Shown here: positions 1-8,356 of the stretch, piece by piece | Position numbering within the stretch: the first letter of the stretch is position 1 | Layout of the letters: the number at the start of each line of letters is the position of its first letter | Source: JAJZKE01 sp963762395 | GTDB lineage: Bacteria; Patescibacteriota; Saccharimonadia; Saccharimonadales; UBA4665 | Reading direction: 5' to 3' | DNA length: 64,000 nt | NCBI GenBank assembly: GCA_963762395.1 | Contig: CAVXKL010000004.1 | Span: 248,001-312,000, forward strand | Notes under the pieces: model-generated | The model's database searches: none | Told to the model about the DNA's origin: nothing | Seen by the model: the letters and a program-made list of their open reading frames with translations, nothing else | Program-made: the position numbers and the translations under genes

Positions 1-9
1 ATTTTTAGA

Positions 10-38
10 TTGTTATATCACGCGCTCACCGCTAGAAT
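10..38 (+). promoter_or_regulatory. sigma70-type promoter, probably leaderless
   Basis: TTGTTA at 10-15, a 17-nt spacer and TAGAAT at 33-38 give a well-spaced -35/-10 pair. The ATG at 45 lies only 6 nt after the -10 box, so transcription should start at or next to the start codon. No Shine-Dalgarno sequence precedes it. Confidence 0.55.
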
Positions 39-44
39 TAGATC

Positions 45-632
45 ATGTCAAATCAGACGATAAACATTAAGAGGCAGCTGTTTGCCTCTCCGCCCAAGAA
101 CTCCAAGTACTATATTATTGCCGTTGATGGCCGGGGAGGAGCAGGCAAGACCACTCTATCTAAGCACGTCCTCGAAAAACTAGACGACTTCTCAGTTATC
201 TGCGGTGACGACTACTTTGAACCAATTGAACACCCCATAGCCTGGGGCGGATATAACGAAGAAAGACTCCTTAAGGACGTTATCGAACCTATTAAAAATG
301 GTTTCAGAGATGTTAATTACCATCCCTATGACTGGAGTAAGGGCTATCCGGCGGAAGAAAAAATACATATCAATAAAGGAGTGCTTATTGACCGCTGCTA
401 CAGCTTTTCATTTAAACTAGACTTTGACCTTAGAATATGGGTTGAAACACCCAGAGAAATAACACTCAATCGGGGTATCAGCCGCTCATCAATGCCCGAA
501 ATTAGAGCCGAAAAGGTCTGGCGTGAGTTATGGAAGCCACTTGAAGACAGATACATTTTAGAAATTAAACCCCAGGACATAGCTGATATGGTTATTGATG
601 GTACTTCTCCATTTGAAAACCAAATTGCCTAA
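45..632 (+). CDS. P-loop kinase of the uridine kinase-like type
   Basis: A 195-residue cytosolic protein with a Walker A motif GRGGAGKTT near residues 29-37 and an N-terminal strand (YYIIAVDG) typical of the uridine kinase/phosphoribulokinase fold. GDDYF near residue 54 sits where these kinases carry the substrate-side acidic residue. A later R-x4-SR segment could be the lid region. The real substrate cannot be read from the sequence; nucleoside, sugar or cofactor phosphorylation are all possible. It stands alone with its own promoter. The ATG at 45 is preferred because the promoter leaves no room for an upstream start. Confidence 0.7.
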   Translation: MSNQTINIKRQLFASPPKNSKYYIIAVDGRGGAGKTTLSKHVLEKLDDFSVICGDDYFEPIEHPIAWGGYNEERLLKDVIEPIKNGFRDVNYHPYDWSKGYPAEEKIHINKGVLIDRCYSFSFKLDFDLRIWVETPREITLNRGISRSSMPEIRAEKVWRELWKPLEDRYILEIKPQDIADMVIDGTSPFENQIA

Positions 633-675
633 AAATATATACTCTGTTGTTATCAGCACCATTTCAGATATATTT

Positions 676-684
676 TGCTATACT
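676..684 (+). promoter_or_regulatory. extended -10 promoter of the GT2 gene
   Basis: TG at 676-677 followed by TATACT at 679-684 is an extended -10 element (TGCTATACT). It lies about 60 nt before the glycosyltransferase ATG, and no strong -35 is visible. Confidence 0.45.
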
Positions 685-743
685 ATCAAGTGAATTTTAC
701 TATGAGCCATAACTAGAGTTTAGGGAGTAGCTAAAAAGCTTCA

Positions 744-1715
744 ATGAGTCAACTAAAGCATCCAATCAAATTAGTCATTATGATTCCCTGTCTTAATGAA
801 GAGAAAACTCTGCCGCTTGTTCTTAAGACCATCCCCAAGAAGATTAAGGGTATAGATAAAATAGAGGTTTTGGTAATTGATGATGGTTCAACAGACAACA
901 CCGTCCAAGTTGCCAAGAGTTTAGGCGTTAAACACTTTCTTTACCACGCCAAAAATCAGGGACTTAGCCGGTCATTCAGACACGGCCTCAACCTAGCTCT
1001 TGAAATGGGCGCCGATATTATTGTTAATACCGAAGGGGACAACCAATACAAACAAGAAAGGATACCAGAAATAATCCAGCCTATTTTAGATGGCCGGGCA
1101 GATGTTGTTATAACAGATCGCCAAACTCAGACTATCGACCATTTTTCTAAGATCCATAAGTTTTATCAACGGTTCGGAACCTGGGTACTAAATAAGGCAG
1201 CCGGCACTAATGTGCCAGACGCCATCAGCGGTTTTAGAGCATACAGCCGTCAGGCAGCCATGCAGCTGAACCCGATAGCGGATTATTCATGGGCTACCGA
1301 GACTACACTCCAGGCGGCCAATAAACACCAATCAATTGTTATTATCCCGATGGCTACTAATCCAAAGCTCAGAGAGTCAAAACAATTCAAAACATTGGGC
1401 CAGCACGTTAGAAGATCTGCCGTAACCATAATACGGGCCTTCATTATGTATAAACCCTATACAGTCTTTATGTTTTTTGGTATTCTGTTTCTAATTCTTG
1501 GCGGTGTACCTTTTATAAGGTATTTAGTTTTATTCAGCATATACAAGAAACCAGGCGAGCACCTCCAGTCATTAATTGTAGGCTTGGTCTTCCTTTTCGC
1601 CTCATTCCTGTCTATTGCCCTAGGTGTTATTGCTGACCTCATTAGAATAAATAGAGTACTGGCAGAAGACACTCTCGAGCTAACTAAAAAACAGACATTT
1701 AACCACAAGGATTAG
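744..1715 (+). CDS. membrane-anchored family 2 glycosyltransferase (polyprenyl-phosphate type)
   Basis: A 323-residue protein with an N-terminal GT-A domain: the nucleotide-binding motif VIDDGSTDNT is near residue 45 and the metal-binding acidic motif NTEGDNQ near residue 94. Two hydrophobic C-terminal segments (about residues 235-262 and 278-303) resemble the anchors of DPM1/ArnC-like enzymes, which move a sugar from a nucleotide donor to a lipid phosphate on the cytoplasmic face. The neighbouring polytopic proteins could use such a lipid-linked sugar; that link is an inference. Its stop codon overlaps the stop of the convergent downstream gene. The donor sugar cannot be determined. Confidence 0.8.
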   Translation: MSQLKHPIKLVIMIPCLNEEKTLPLVLKTIPKKIKGIDKIEVLVIDDGSTDNTVQVAKSLGVKHFLYHAKNQGLSRSFRHGLNLALEMGADIIVNTEGDNQYKQERIPEIIQPILDGRADVVITDRQTQTIDHFSKIHKFYQRFGTWVLNKAAGTNVPDAISGFRAYSRQAAMQLNPIADYSWATETTLQAANKHQSIVIIPMATNPKLRESKQFKTLGQHVRRSAVTIIRAFIMYKPYTVFMFFGILFLILGGVPFIRYLVLFSIYKKPGEHLQSLIVGLVFLFASFLSIALGVIADLIRINRVLAEDTLELTKKQTFNHKD

Positions 1716-3244
1716 TTAAAGAACCAGACACCTGTTGTGTAAGTCTTCTTTCCACTGACGACTACTTTTTTTGTTATCTTTTTAGCTACTTCATTAACTT
1801 TAATAACCTTTGAGTTCTGCCAATACCAGGTGTTATCGCTCCGCGAAATGTACGTTAAAATACCACCGCCCTCTAGAAACAAGACCACGATTACACAAGC
1901 AATAATAATCTTTAAACGGCTATGCTTTCTAAATGCTAACGAGAAAGCCTTCACGAAAATGGCACCCGTTAGCAAAAGAACAGGGAGCAAGTAACGGCCA
2001 TTCATGTTCTCTAGTGTGGCTGTGGACCTATAAGTTGAATAACCATGAAGAATCAGAGCTATAACATAAAAGGCACAGGCAACTAACATAATTGTCGCAT
2101 ATGGGTTAAATTTAAATAACTCTTTTCTAAATCTAATGGCAGCAATAAAACCAAACAAACCAATAATTAAGGTAACAGCACTTGGAATGGGTAGCGGCGG
2201 GTAATTAGTGAAGTTACTGGCAGGGCCATTAACCGCAAAGAACAGTCTATACCACATCCAATAGAGCCATTCAAAGATGTATACAACGAAATTACTGGAC
2301 GGCTTGGTGTGTTTAGTGAGGACTTGAACTTGCCTTTCATAATCAGCATACCAGGCGGAGTAGGCCTTACACTGGTTAACGCTTAAAACATTGGAGCAGG
2401 ATGGATCAACCGAATGGTAATCTATCACATTTACAATATCTCTTTGAACGAACATAACGACGGAAAGAGCTAGTCCGGCAATAAGCACCGTCTTTAAGAT
2501 TAACGATTCTTCCTTAAAACTAGACACGAAATTAGCCAGGATTGTCTTTAATTTTGTCCGGTAAGTCCATAGCAAATAAAAAGAAAAGAAACAGACAATA
2601 GCTAAGAATATTGGCAGAAAGGCATATTTAACCAGACTTGTTAAAGTAGCTGTAATAAGGAGTATAAAAACCGTCCTAAACTGGGGCTTTAATTTCTTAA
2701 TTTCATCAATCAGCCTAAAGCTTAATAAACAAATAAAGGCAACCAGCGGAATTAATAGATCATCGTAGTTTATCTGACCAGCCAATTGAGGCACAATTGG
2801 TATTAAAGCGAAGATTAATATTGCTAAGTTGGCGTAACCTTCAGATATCTTGGTCTTGATTAAAATCTTCTTAAATAAGACAAGGCCGTAAGCAAACAAG
2901 AAAATGTCAATAAACCTTAGGGCAACAACTTGGTAGGCCTGACGTTTAGTAACGAGCTCAATTAAACGATACGGGTAACTCATCAGATAGTGATAAAGAT
3001 ATGATGGATCCCTGGCTACCGCCCCGTAAGCATTACCGCCTACCGGCTGTTTACTTAGAAATGGAGATAAATGGTAGGAGTATATCTTAATAAGACCAAA
3101 ATGGAATTGTTCATCAAAAGCCTGGGGGTAGGCAGCGGTTAGGGCAATCCAAGCAGCTTCAAAGATAAAAAAGCCCATAACAAACCAGAAGAAACCCCGA
3201 CTGCTGATTATCCTCAGGACTCTCTTGGTTATTTTATTTAACAT
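1712..3244 (-). CDS. polytopic membrane protein, glycosyltransferase-like (DUF2142-like)
   Basis: A 510-residue protein with about ten hydrophobic segments. Acidic residues sit in the first periplasmic loop (YPQAFDEQFHFG, about residue 39), and another motif with adjacent Asp residues (NYDDLL) lies after a later helix. This layout resembles GT-C-type lipid-linked sugar transferases and DUF2142 proteins, in which an early loop Asp/Glu is catalytic. It is divergently transcribed from the flippase-like gene at 3307 across 62 bp and convergent with the GT2 gene, overlapping it by 3 nt. Family assignment rests on topology and a few motifs only. Confidence 0.6.
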   Translation of the reverse strand: MLNKITKRVLRIISSRGFFWFVMGFFIFEAAWIALTAAYPQAFDEQFHFGLIKIYSYHLSPFLSKQPVGGNAYGAVARDPSYLYHYLMSYPYRLIELVTKRQAYQVVALRFIDIFLFAYGLVLFKKILIKTKISEGYANLAILIFALIPIVPQLAGQINYDDLLIPLVAFICLLSFRLIDEIKKLKPQFRTVFILLITATLTSLVKYAFLPIFLAIVCFFSFYLLWTYRTKLKTILANFVSSFKEESLILKTVLIAGLALSVVMFVQRDIVNVIDYHSVDPSCSNVLSVNQCKAYSAWYADYERQVQVLTKHTKPSSNFVVYIFEWLYWMWYRLFFAVNGPASNFTNYPPLPIPSAVTLIIGLFGFIAAIRFRKELFKFNPYATIMLVACAFYVIALILHGYSTYRSTATLENMNGRYLLPVLLLTGAIFVKAFSLAFRKHSRLKIIIACVIVVLFLEGGGILTYISRSDNTWYWQNSKVIKVNEVAKKITKKVVVSGKKTYTTGVWFFN

Positions 3245-3280
3245 AATTCTTGTTAATATTATCTACGATTTGCTGAGAAT

Positions 3281-3299
3281 ACTCTAAAATGATTAGAGT
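3281..3299. promoter_or_regulatory. palindrome in divergent promoter region
   Basis: ACTCTAA at 3281-3287 and TTAGAGT at 3293-3299 form a perfect 7-bp inverted repeat with a 5-nt gap. It overlaps a -10-like TAAAAT (3285-3290) ahead of the gene at 3307. It lies in the 62-bp gap between divergent genes and could be an operator or a short leader hairpin. Confidence 0.35.
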
Positions 3300-3306
3300 T
3301 TAACCT

Positions 3307-4221
3307 ATGAATACTATAAACGCACTCAAGAAATATACTGCCTTTCCCAAAAGAACCGTTAGCGCGGTACTAATTTTAGCGACTTTAGCAGCTGTAGTCT
3401 ACTTTTTTGACAAGCACCATAATCTATTGACCTCCCTTAAACATATTCCACTCTATGTGACTGCCGAGGTATTTGGCCTCTATATCCTTATGCTGGGTGT
3501 TATTATCGGCACATTTCAAGCGACCATGTATCTATATGATAAAAAACTGAAACTAAAGGAAAACAGCTTAATTAACTGCTATTCGCTTTTTATGAACTTC
3601 TTTATTCCCGGCCAAACAGGGGTTGCCTTCAGGGCTTATTACATGAAAAAGAATTATCATCTTAAATATCTGGACTATACTCTAGCGACCACCATTTATT
3701 ATTCAATTTACGCTGTTATTTCAATAATTTTTATTCTTGCCGGCAGCCAGCCGTATTATCTCACCCTTCCAATTGTCTTAACGGTTATAGTTTTAGCCGT
3801 CTTGGGTATAAAGATATACCTGAGGAAGAACCAAAAAACTCGTCTAAAATTAACTCTTAAAAGTTTTTCATATTTGGCGTTTATTACCCTAACTCAAGTT
3901 ATTTTACAAACAATAATATATATGATTGAAATTCATAGCGTAAAACACGGCGTTAGGTTCAGCCAGGTCGTGACATATGCCGGTACGGCTAACCTGGCAC
4001 TGTTTGTCGCCCTAACCCCAGGAGCAATTGGTATAAGAGAGAGCTTCTTAATTCTAAGCGAAAAACTTAATCACTTATCTTCATCAACAATAGTTCTAGC
4101 TAATGTGGTAGATAGATCCGTCTATATAGCCTTTCTCCTAATTCTAGGAGTAGCTATTGCTCTACTTAAAGTTCGGGACCGACTGGGAGTTAATAAAACA
4201 ATCGAGTCAACAAATCCATAA
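3307..4221 (+). CDS. flippase-like membrane protein (LPG synthase TM domain family)
   Basis: A 304-residue polytopic protein with about seven or eight membrane helices. Two signatures of the lysylphosphatidylglycerol synthase transmembrane/AglD-like family are present: FIPGQTGVAFRAYYMKK near residue 98 and LTPGAIGIRE near residue 236. Family members lack the soluble aminoacyl-transfer domain and are thought to help move or modify lipid-linked substrates. Here it is flanked on both sides by glycosyltransferase-like membrane proteins, which fits a role in envelope glycan assembly. The exact lipid substrate is unknown. Confidence 0.7.
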   Translation: MNTINALKKYTAFPKRTVSAVLILATLAAVVYFFDKHHNLLTSLKHIPLYVTAEVFGLYILMLGVIIGTFQATMYLYDKKLKLKENSLINCYSLFMNFFIPGQTGVAFRAYYMKKNYHLKYLDYTLATTIYYSIYAVISIIFILAGSQPYYLTLPIVLTVIVLAVLGIKIYLRKNQKTRLKLTLKSFSYLAFITLTQVILQTIIYMIEIHSVKHGVRFSQVVTYAGTANLALFVALTPGAIGIRESFLILSEKLNHLSSSTIVLANVVDRSVYIAFLLILGVAIALLKVRDRLGVNKTIESTNP

Positions 4222-4258
4222 ACTTATATTGTTACAGCGAATCTAAAGATACTTGCTA

Positions 4259-4264
4259 TATAAT
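4259..4264 (+). promoter_or_regulatory. -10 box of the PIG-V-like gene
   Basis: TATAAT at 4259-4264 lies inside the longest possible reading frame. It therefore argues that translation starts at the later ATG at 4298 rather than at 4253. Confidence 0.4.
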
Positions 4265-4297
4265 ACGTGCCTTAGAAATAACAGGGGAGCCGCAGGA

Positions 4298-5401
4298 ATG
4301 GAGACTCTCAAAAAAAAATATATCCAGGTTTTAAGACGTTTAAATAAAAACACTCTACTGCTCGCTATAGTTATAACAGCTGGCTTACTTATTTTAACTG
4401 TCGGTCTCGGCTGGTATAACAATAAAGTAGTTTTATCGACCACCAACCCAATTGCTAGATATACGCTAGAGCCAAATAATCCGCTTTCTTTTATGTCTAA
4501 CTGGGATGGACCAAACTATATCTCGATATCTAAATCAGGCTATGTTAATAAGTCCCTAGCTAGCTTCTTTCCGCTATATCCGTTACTGATTCTTCTGTTC
4601 AACATAGTCATTAAATCTCCGCTTGACAGCGCTCTATTGGTTTCCTGGCTAAGTTTAGTTGGAGCTATCTATTTTTACATTAAGATACTCCGGCGTATCT
4701 TTAATGTGTCATCAAACATATCAGCCCTTAAGGGACTGGCCTTTTTTGTCTTATTCCCAACAGCTATTTTTCTTGTGGCTACGTATACCGAAAGTCTGTT
4801 TGCTCTTCTATCGCTTGCCGCAATTTACTTTGCTTTAAATAAGAAATACTTAGCCGTTGGTGTATTTAGTTTTTTGGGCTGCTTGACTCATCTCGACGGT
4901 CTATTTGTCGTAATTTTAGCTTGCTTGATTCTTCTAGAAGAGAAGGTGGAAAAGATAAAAGCGGGCCTAGCATTTCTTATTGGTTTTCTTGGACTTGCCG
5001 CTTACGGCATATTTCTTGACATTAAGTTTAAAAGCCCGCTAGCTTTTATTATTGCCCAACAAAAATCCCACGGCTGGTTAAATCTGCATTACTCTGAACT
5101 ATTTCAATCAGTCAACTTCTTTAATATTGTTTTTATTATATTGCTTATTTTAGCCATAATTTACTGGTGGCAAAGACGTCGAAGTTTTTCGTATTACAGC
5201 ATCCTGTTTCTGTTAATACCGCTAATTGGCAATCAATTTGGCGGCTTTAATAGATACATGTTAGTAGCTTTTCCAGTTCAATTTATGGCCTATGACTACT
5301 TTAAGAATAAAAACGTCTCCTATGCCTATCTCCTAGCATTCATGGCTATTATATGGACCTATTTCACTCTGCAGTATACGGGCGGATATATTGGCGGCTA
5401 G
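4298..5401 (+). CDS. mannosyltransferase-like membrane protein (PIG-V/Gpi18-like)
   Basis: A 367-residue protein from the ATG at 4298; an upstream ATG at 4253 would start before the promoter. Motifs typical of PIG-V-type GT-C enzymes are present: SNWDGPNYISISKSGY followed by FFPLYPLL in the first long loop, then repeated hydrophobic helices. The WDG acidic residue is the probable catalytic position in this family. These enzymes move a hexose, usually mannose, from a polyprenyl phosphate carrier. The GT2 gene at 744 could supply such a carrier. The acceptor is unknown. Confidence 0.65.
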   Translation: METLKKKYIQVLRRLNKNTLLLAIVITAGLLILTVGLGWYNNKVVLSTTNPIARYTLEPNNPLSFMSNWDGPNYISISKSGYVNKSLASFFPLYPLLILLFNIVIKSPLDSALLVSWLSLVGAIYFYIKILRRIFNVSSNISALKGLAFFVLFPTAIFLVATYTESLFALLSLAAIYFALNKKYLAVGVFSFLGCLTHLDGLFVVILACLILLEEKVEKIKAGLAFLIGFLGLAAYGIFLDIKFKSPLAFIIAQQKSHGWLNLHYSELFQSVNFFNIVFIILLILAIIYWWQRRRSFSYYSILFLLIPLIGNQFGGFNRYMLVAFPVQFMAYDYFKNKNVSYAYLLAFMAIIWTYFTLQYTGGYIGG

Positions 5402-5532
5402 TTTAATCTTTATTAAATAAAAACTTGAAGACATAAATACAACATATAACAGATAGTTATTTTACTTATTTAATCTTCTTTAACTATTTCTAACTGCTTA
5501 CGAATGTTATGTCTTGTCAGGCTTTTTATGAT

Positions 5533-5552
5533 GTCCTTAGCCTTAAAAGGAC
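5533..5552 (+). promoter_or_regulatory. hairpin that may hide the pilin ribosome-binding site
   Basis: GTCCTT (5533-5538) pairs perfectly with AAGGAC (5547-5552). The AAGGA Shine-Dalgarno of the pilin-like gene lies in the 3' arm, 6 nt before its ATG at 5559. A second CCTT at 5541-5544 could pair with the same site. This could regulate translation of the first gene of the secretion operon. Confidence 0.4.
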
Positions 5553-5558
5553 AATTGA

Positions 5559-5909
5559 ATGGCTGACTATAAACGACTGATTGTAAAATACTTTTCTTTT
5601 TTGATCGCGCTGTCGCCTTATGTAACGCTCTCCACCTGCTACGCTAACTCAGCGACAGCCGATGTTTCCCAAGTTTCTAACTTTATTAAAACTGTAATTG
5701 AAGCCTTGGCTGGTTTAGCCGGCCTTGTTGCCACGGGCTTTTTTGTAGTTGGTGGCTTTAGTTACATTACCAGCTCTGGTAATCCTCAGAGACTTGAAAA
5801 AGCAAAGAGAACAATACTGTTCTCGGCTATCGGGCTGGCCATCACTATTGCGGCGTTTGTTTTGTCTGACATAGTAGGAAACTTAGCCTCTAATGCTTTT
5901 GGGAGCTAG
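5559..5909 (+). CDS. T4SS pilin-like (VirB2/TrbC-type) protein
   Basis: A 116-residue protein. The N-terminus looks like a signal peptide (basic start, hydrophobic core, AxS/AxA-like region ending near residue 34). Two membrane helices follow (about residues 43-66 and 83-108), separated by a short polar loop with the signature GGFSYITSSGNPQR. This two-helix layout is that of VirB2/TrbC pilins as found in CPR and Gram-positive secretion loci. It is the first gene of the operon, 2 bp before the next gene. That next gene begins with a paralogous copy of the same two-helix module. Confidence 0.7.
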   Translation: MADYKRLIVKYFSFLIALSPYVTLSTCYANSATADVSQVSNFIKTVIEALAGLAGLVATGFFVVGGFSYITSSGNPQRLEKAKRTILFSAIGLAITIAAFVLSDIVGNLASNAFGS

Positions 5910-5911
5910 TC

Positions 5912-7261
5912 ATGCTTATTTTGGCCGATGCGGCTAGCACTGTCAGCTCATCAATCGCACCGGTAATTACTGAAATAAGCCTAATCAGCTCCATCATATG
6001 CGCCTTTTTCGTTATGGTTGGCGGCTATCAATATATAACCAGCTCAGGTAACCCGGAGAACCTTCTTCGGGCTAAAAGGATTATCAAAAATGCCCTAATT
6101 GGTTTAGTAATTGTTCTGGCTGCCGCTCTGCTCGGCAACTTCTTAAAAAGTGCCTACGGACCATTATCGTCAAACGGTTCAAGCGGCATTGTGCCAACTC
6201 TTAGTAGTATTAAACCAACTAGTTCCTCAAGCGGTCTAATTACGATAATTATAAAAGCAATTACAGGTGTACTAAGCGCCATTGTCGAGACTGTCGCCGT
6301 ACCATTCTTAAAGGCACTAAGCTATTTTACGTCCGGTACGCCACTAGCCGCGGCTAACCATAGTGTATTTAATCTTTGGGTTAGTAGTGTCGGTATAGCC
6401 GATGCATTAGTAGTGCTATGCATAGTCTTTATCGGGCTGCATGTGATGGGTTTTTATAGCTTGGGTCTTGGCGAAGTAAACATTAAACAGTTACTGCCCC
6501 AGATATGTATCGTCTTTATGTTTATTAATAGCTCAATATTTATCATTGATGCCATAATCGGACTATCTAACGTTCTAATAAAAGCAATTAGTGGTGGCAA
6601 TGCCGCCCAAAATGTCTGGAACGTTTTAAGTGAAGTAGTTAAGCAGCCATCAGCTTATGGCCTAGCTGCTCTAATAATAATGACCATTTTCTTGGTCTTT
6701 AGTGTGATCCTTCTAATCTATTATGTTGGCCGAATCGTAGTTATTTATCTTGGAGCAGTTTTAGCTCCTATTGTAATCCTTTGCTGGCTGTTGCCTGGTT
6801 TAAGAGACATGGTCATATCTGCTTCCAAAAGATATTTTTCAGCCATCTTCGTCCTATTTATACATGTCGTCATTTTAGAACTAGCGGCCTCATTACTGGC
6901 CGGCATCATTAGTACAAATCAAACACCTGATCCGCTTATGGCCATGGTAGTTGGCCTAGCAACACTAATCGCCCTCTTAAAGACACAGGGAGTAATGAGC
7001 CAATTATCTTACGCCTCAATCGGTCCTAGAATGTCACGGCAAGTCGTCGACAAAATTGTCTTAGGGGTTAGTTATATTGGCAGCCAAGCAGCCAACACAA
7101 TTAACAGCTACTTGCCGACCTCTTCTTCGAAGAACGCTAATCATTATTCAGATTCAAACAATCTCAAATTCAGTAACTTACCAGAAACGAAGTCAAACAA
7201 TTCAATTAAATCTTCCGAGCCGCCTACACTGACAAATAGGGATGAAGGTAACAATAAATGA
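5912..7261 (+). CDS. pilin-domain and VirB6/TrbL-like fusion membrane protein
   Basis: A 449-residue protein. Residues 1-80 repeat the two-helix pilin-like module of the preceding gene (GGYQYITSSGNPENLLRAKR). A Ser-rich linker follows, then a polytopic region of about six helices (residues 100-380) typical of VirB6/TrbL channel proteins. The last 70 residues are polar, Ser/Asn-rich and probably cytoplasmic. VirB6 proteins form the inner-membrane platform of type IV secretion systems. The stop TGA overlaps the next ATG (ATGA), so translation is likely coupled. The pilin/VirB6 fusion is the notable feature. Confidence 0.7.
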   Translation: MLILADAASTVSSSIAPVITEISLISSIICAFFVMVGGYQYITSSGNPENLLRAKRIIKNALIGLVIVLAAALLGNFLKSAYGPLSSNGSSGIVPTLSSIKPTSSSSGLITIIIKAITGVLSAIVETVAVPFLKALSYFTSGTPLAAANHSVFNLWVSSVGIADALVVLCIVFIGLHVMGFYSLGLGEVNIKQLLPQICIVFMFINSSIFIIDAIIGLSNVLIKAISGGNAAQNVWNVLSEVVKQPSAYGLAALIIMTIFLVFSVILLIYYVGRIVVIYLGAVLAPIVILCWLLPGLRDMVISASKRYFSAIFVLFIHVVILELAASLLAGIISTNQTPDPLMAMVVGLATLIALLKTQGVMSQLSYASIGPRMSRQVVDKIVLGVSYIGSQAANTINSYLPTSSSKNANHYSDSNNLKFSNLPETKSNNSIKSSEPPTLTNRDEGNNK

Positions 7262-7746
7262 GAGTCTCAGCAATACCTGCTCAAATTACTACAGTCGAAG
7301 ACCGGATAGCAGGTAATTTAAACCTAACCCAGATTTTGTTACTGGCTGTTCCAATCTTTACTAGTGCGGTTATTTTCTTTGTCTTACCCCCGATCGGTAA
7401 ATTCTCAATATATAAACTGATATTAATTATTTTCTTCTCCTCTATATGTGCTAGCCTAGCACTGAGAGTAAATAACCATTTAGTTATAGACATCCTAAAA
7501 CTAAGAGCTAAATATGAACTTCGTCCTCGTATCTATGTTTTCAAAAAACAACAGTTGTCTCCGGTTAAGACAAAAGTCTCTGAACCCATAAAGCCAAGAT
7601 CTAAACGCACTCTTGTATTTAAAGAAGCCAAACAGGAAATGAAGTATAGCGATATTGGTCATAAGCTGCTGAATGATCAGAAATATAGCGTAACTTTTCA
7701 TCAAAGGGCAGGAGGGTTAATTGTTAAAGTCAGTTTTTCAGGGTAA
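7258..7746 (+). CDS. PrgI family (VirB3-like) T4SS protein
   Basis: A 162-residue protein. The N-terminus AIPAQITTVEDRIAGNLN, followed by two close membrane helices (about residues 28-47 and 53-70), is the hallmark of PrgI proteins, the Gram-positive and CPR counterparts of VirB3. The basic soluble tail is longer than the minimal family. In other systems the gene sits directly before the VirB4 ATPase and the protein contacts it; the same order holds here. It overlaps its upstream neighbour by 4 nt and its downstream neighbour by 26 nt. Confidence 0.8.
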   Translation: MRVSAIPAQITTVEDRIAGNLNLTQILLLAVPIFTSAVIFFVLPPIGKFSIYKLILIIFFSSICASLALRVNNHLVIDILKLRAKYELRPRIYVFKKQQLSPVKTKVSEPIKPRSKRTLVFKEAKQEMKYSDIGHKLLNDQKYSVTFHQRAGGLIVKVSFSG

Positions 7747-8356
7747 ACAGGGGAACACTTCTGCTCAAATAGATATTCGCGATATTTCAGGCGGCATATT
7801 AAAGCTGTCTAATGGAAAATATCGCCTAATAATGGCAACCAGCTCAATTAACTTTGAACTTAAAAGCGAAGATGAAAAGGATGCACTAATAGATACTTAT
7901 GAAAGTTTCTTAAACTCGGTCGGATTTCCGATCCAGCTATTAATTAGAACTAGAGAAATAGATATTGATGACTATCTAAACTCATTAAATCTGCGGCTAG
8001 ACAAAGAATCTGAAGAAATATATAAAGCACAACTGATTAGCCATAAAAAGTTTATATTCACCCTAGTTAGCTCTAATAAAATCCTAAGCCGACAGTTTTA
8101 TGTCGTCATTCCATATGATGATTTAAAAAACATGGACAAAGCCAGTATTAAGGACCAGTTGTCCATAAGAGCGGATATAGTATCGAAGAATTTAAGCAGA
8201 CTAGGCATTACCACCAAGCAGCTAGCTTCGATAGAAGTGATTGACCTCTTCTACAGTTTTTATTCTCCTGAAAGATCAAAGACCCAACCACTTAGTCAGA
8301 AAGCATTAGATGTTATGGGCTCAGAGTTCGTGCTAAAGGATAAGAAAGATGATTAA
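7721..8356 (+). CDS. TraC-like/VirB4 N-terminal domain protein
   Basis: A 211-residue soluble protein without a P-loop. Its position directly before the VirB4 ATPase and its alpha/beta pattern match the separate TraC-like domain that corresponds to the N-terminal part of VirB4 in CPR and actinobacterial systems. The start is a TTG at 7721, supported by a strong GGAGG at 7711-7715 five nt upstream; no ATG is nearby. It starts inside prgI and overlaps virB4 by 8 nt, so it is translationally coupled on both sides. Assignment is by context and general resemblance. Confidence 0.6.
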   Translation: MLKSVFQGKQGNTSAQIDIRDISGGILKLSNGKYRLIMATSSINFELKSEDEKDALIDTYESFLNSVGFPIQLLIRTREIDIDDYLNSLNLRLDKESEEIYKAQLISHKKFIFTLVSSNKILSRQFYVVIPYDDLKNMDKASIKDQLSIRADIVSKNLSRLGITTKQLASIEVIDLFYSFYSPERSKTQPLSQKALDVMGSEFVLKDKKDD

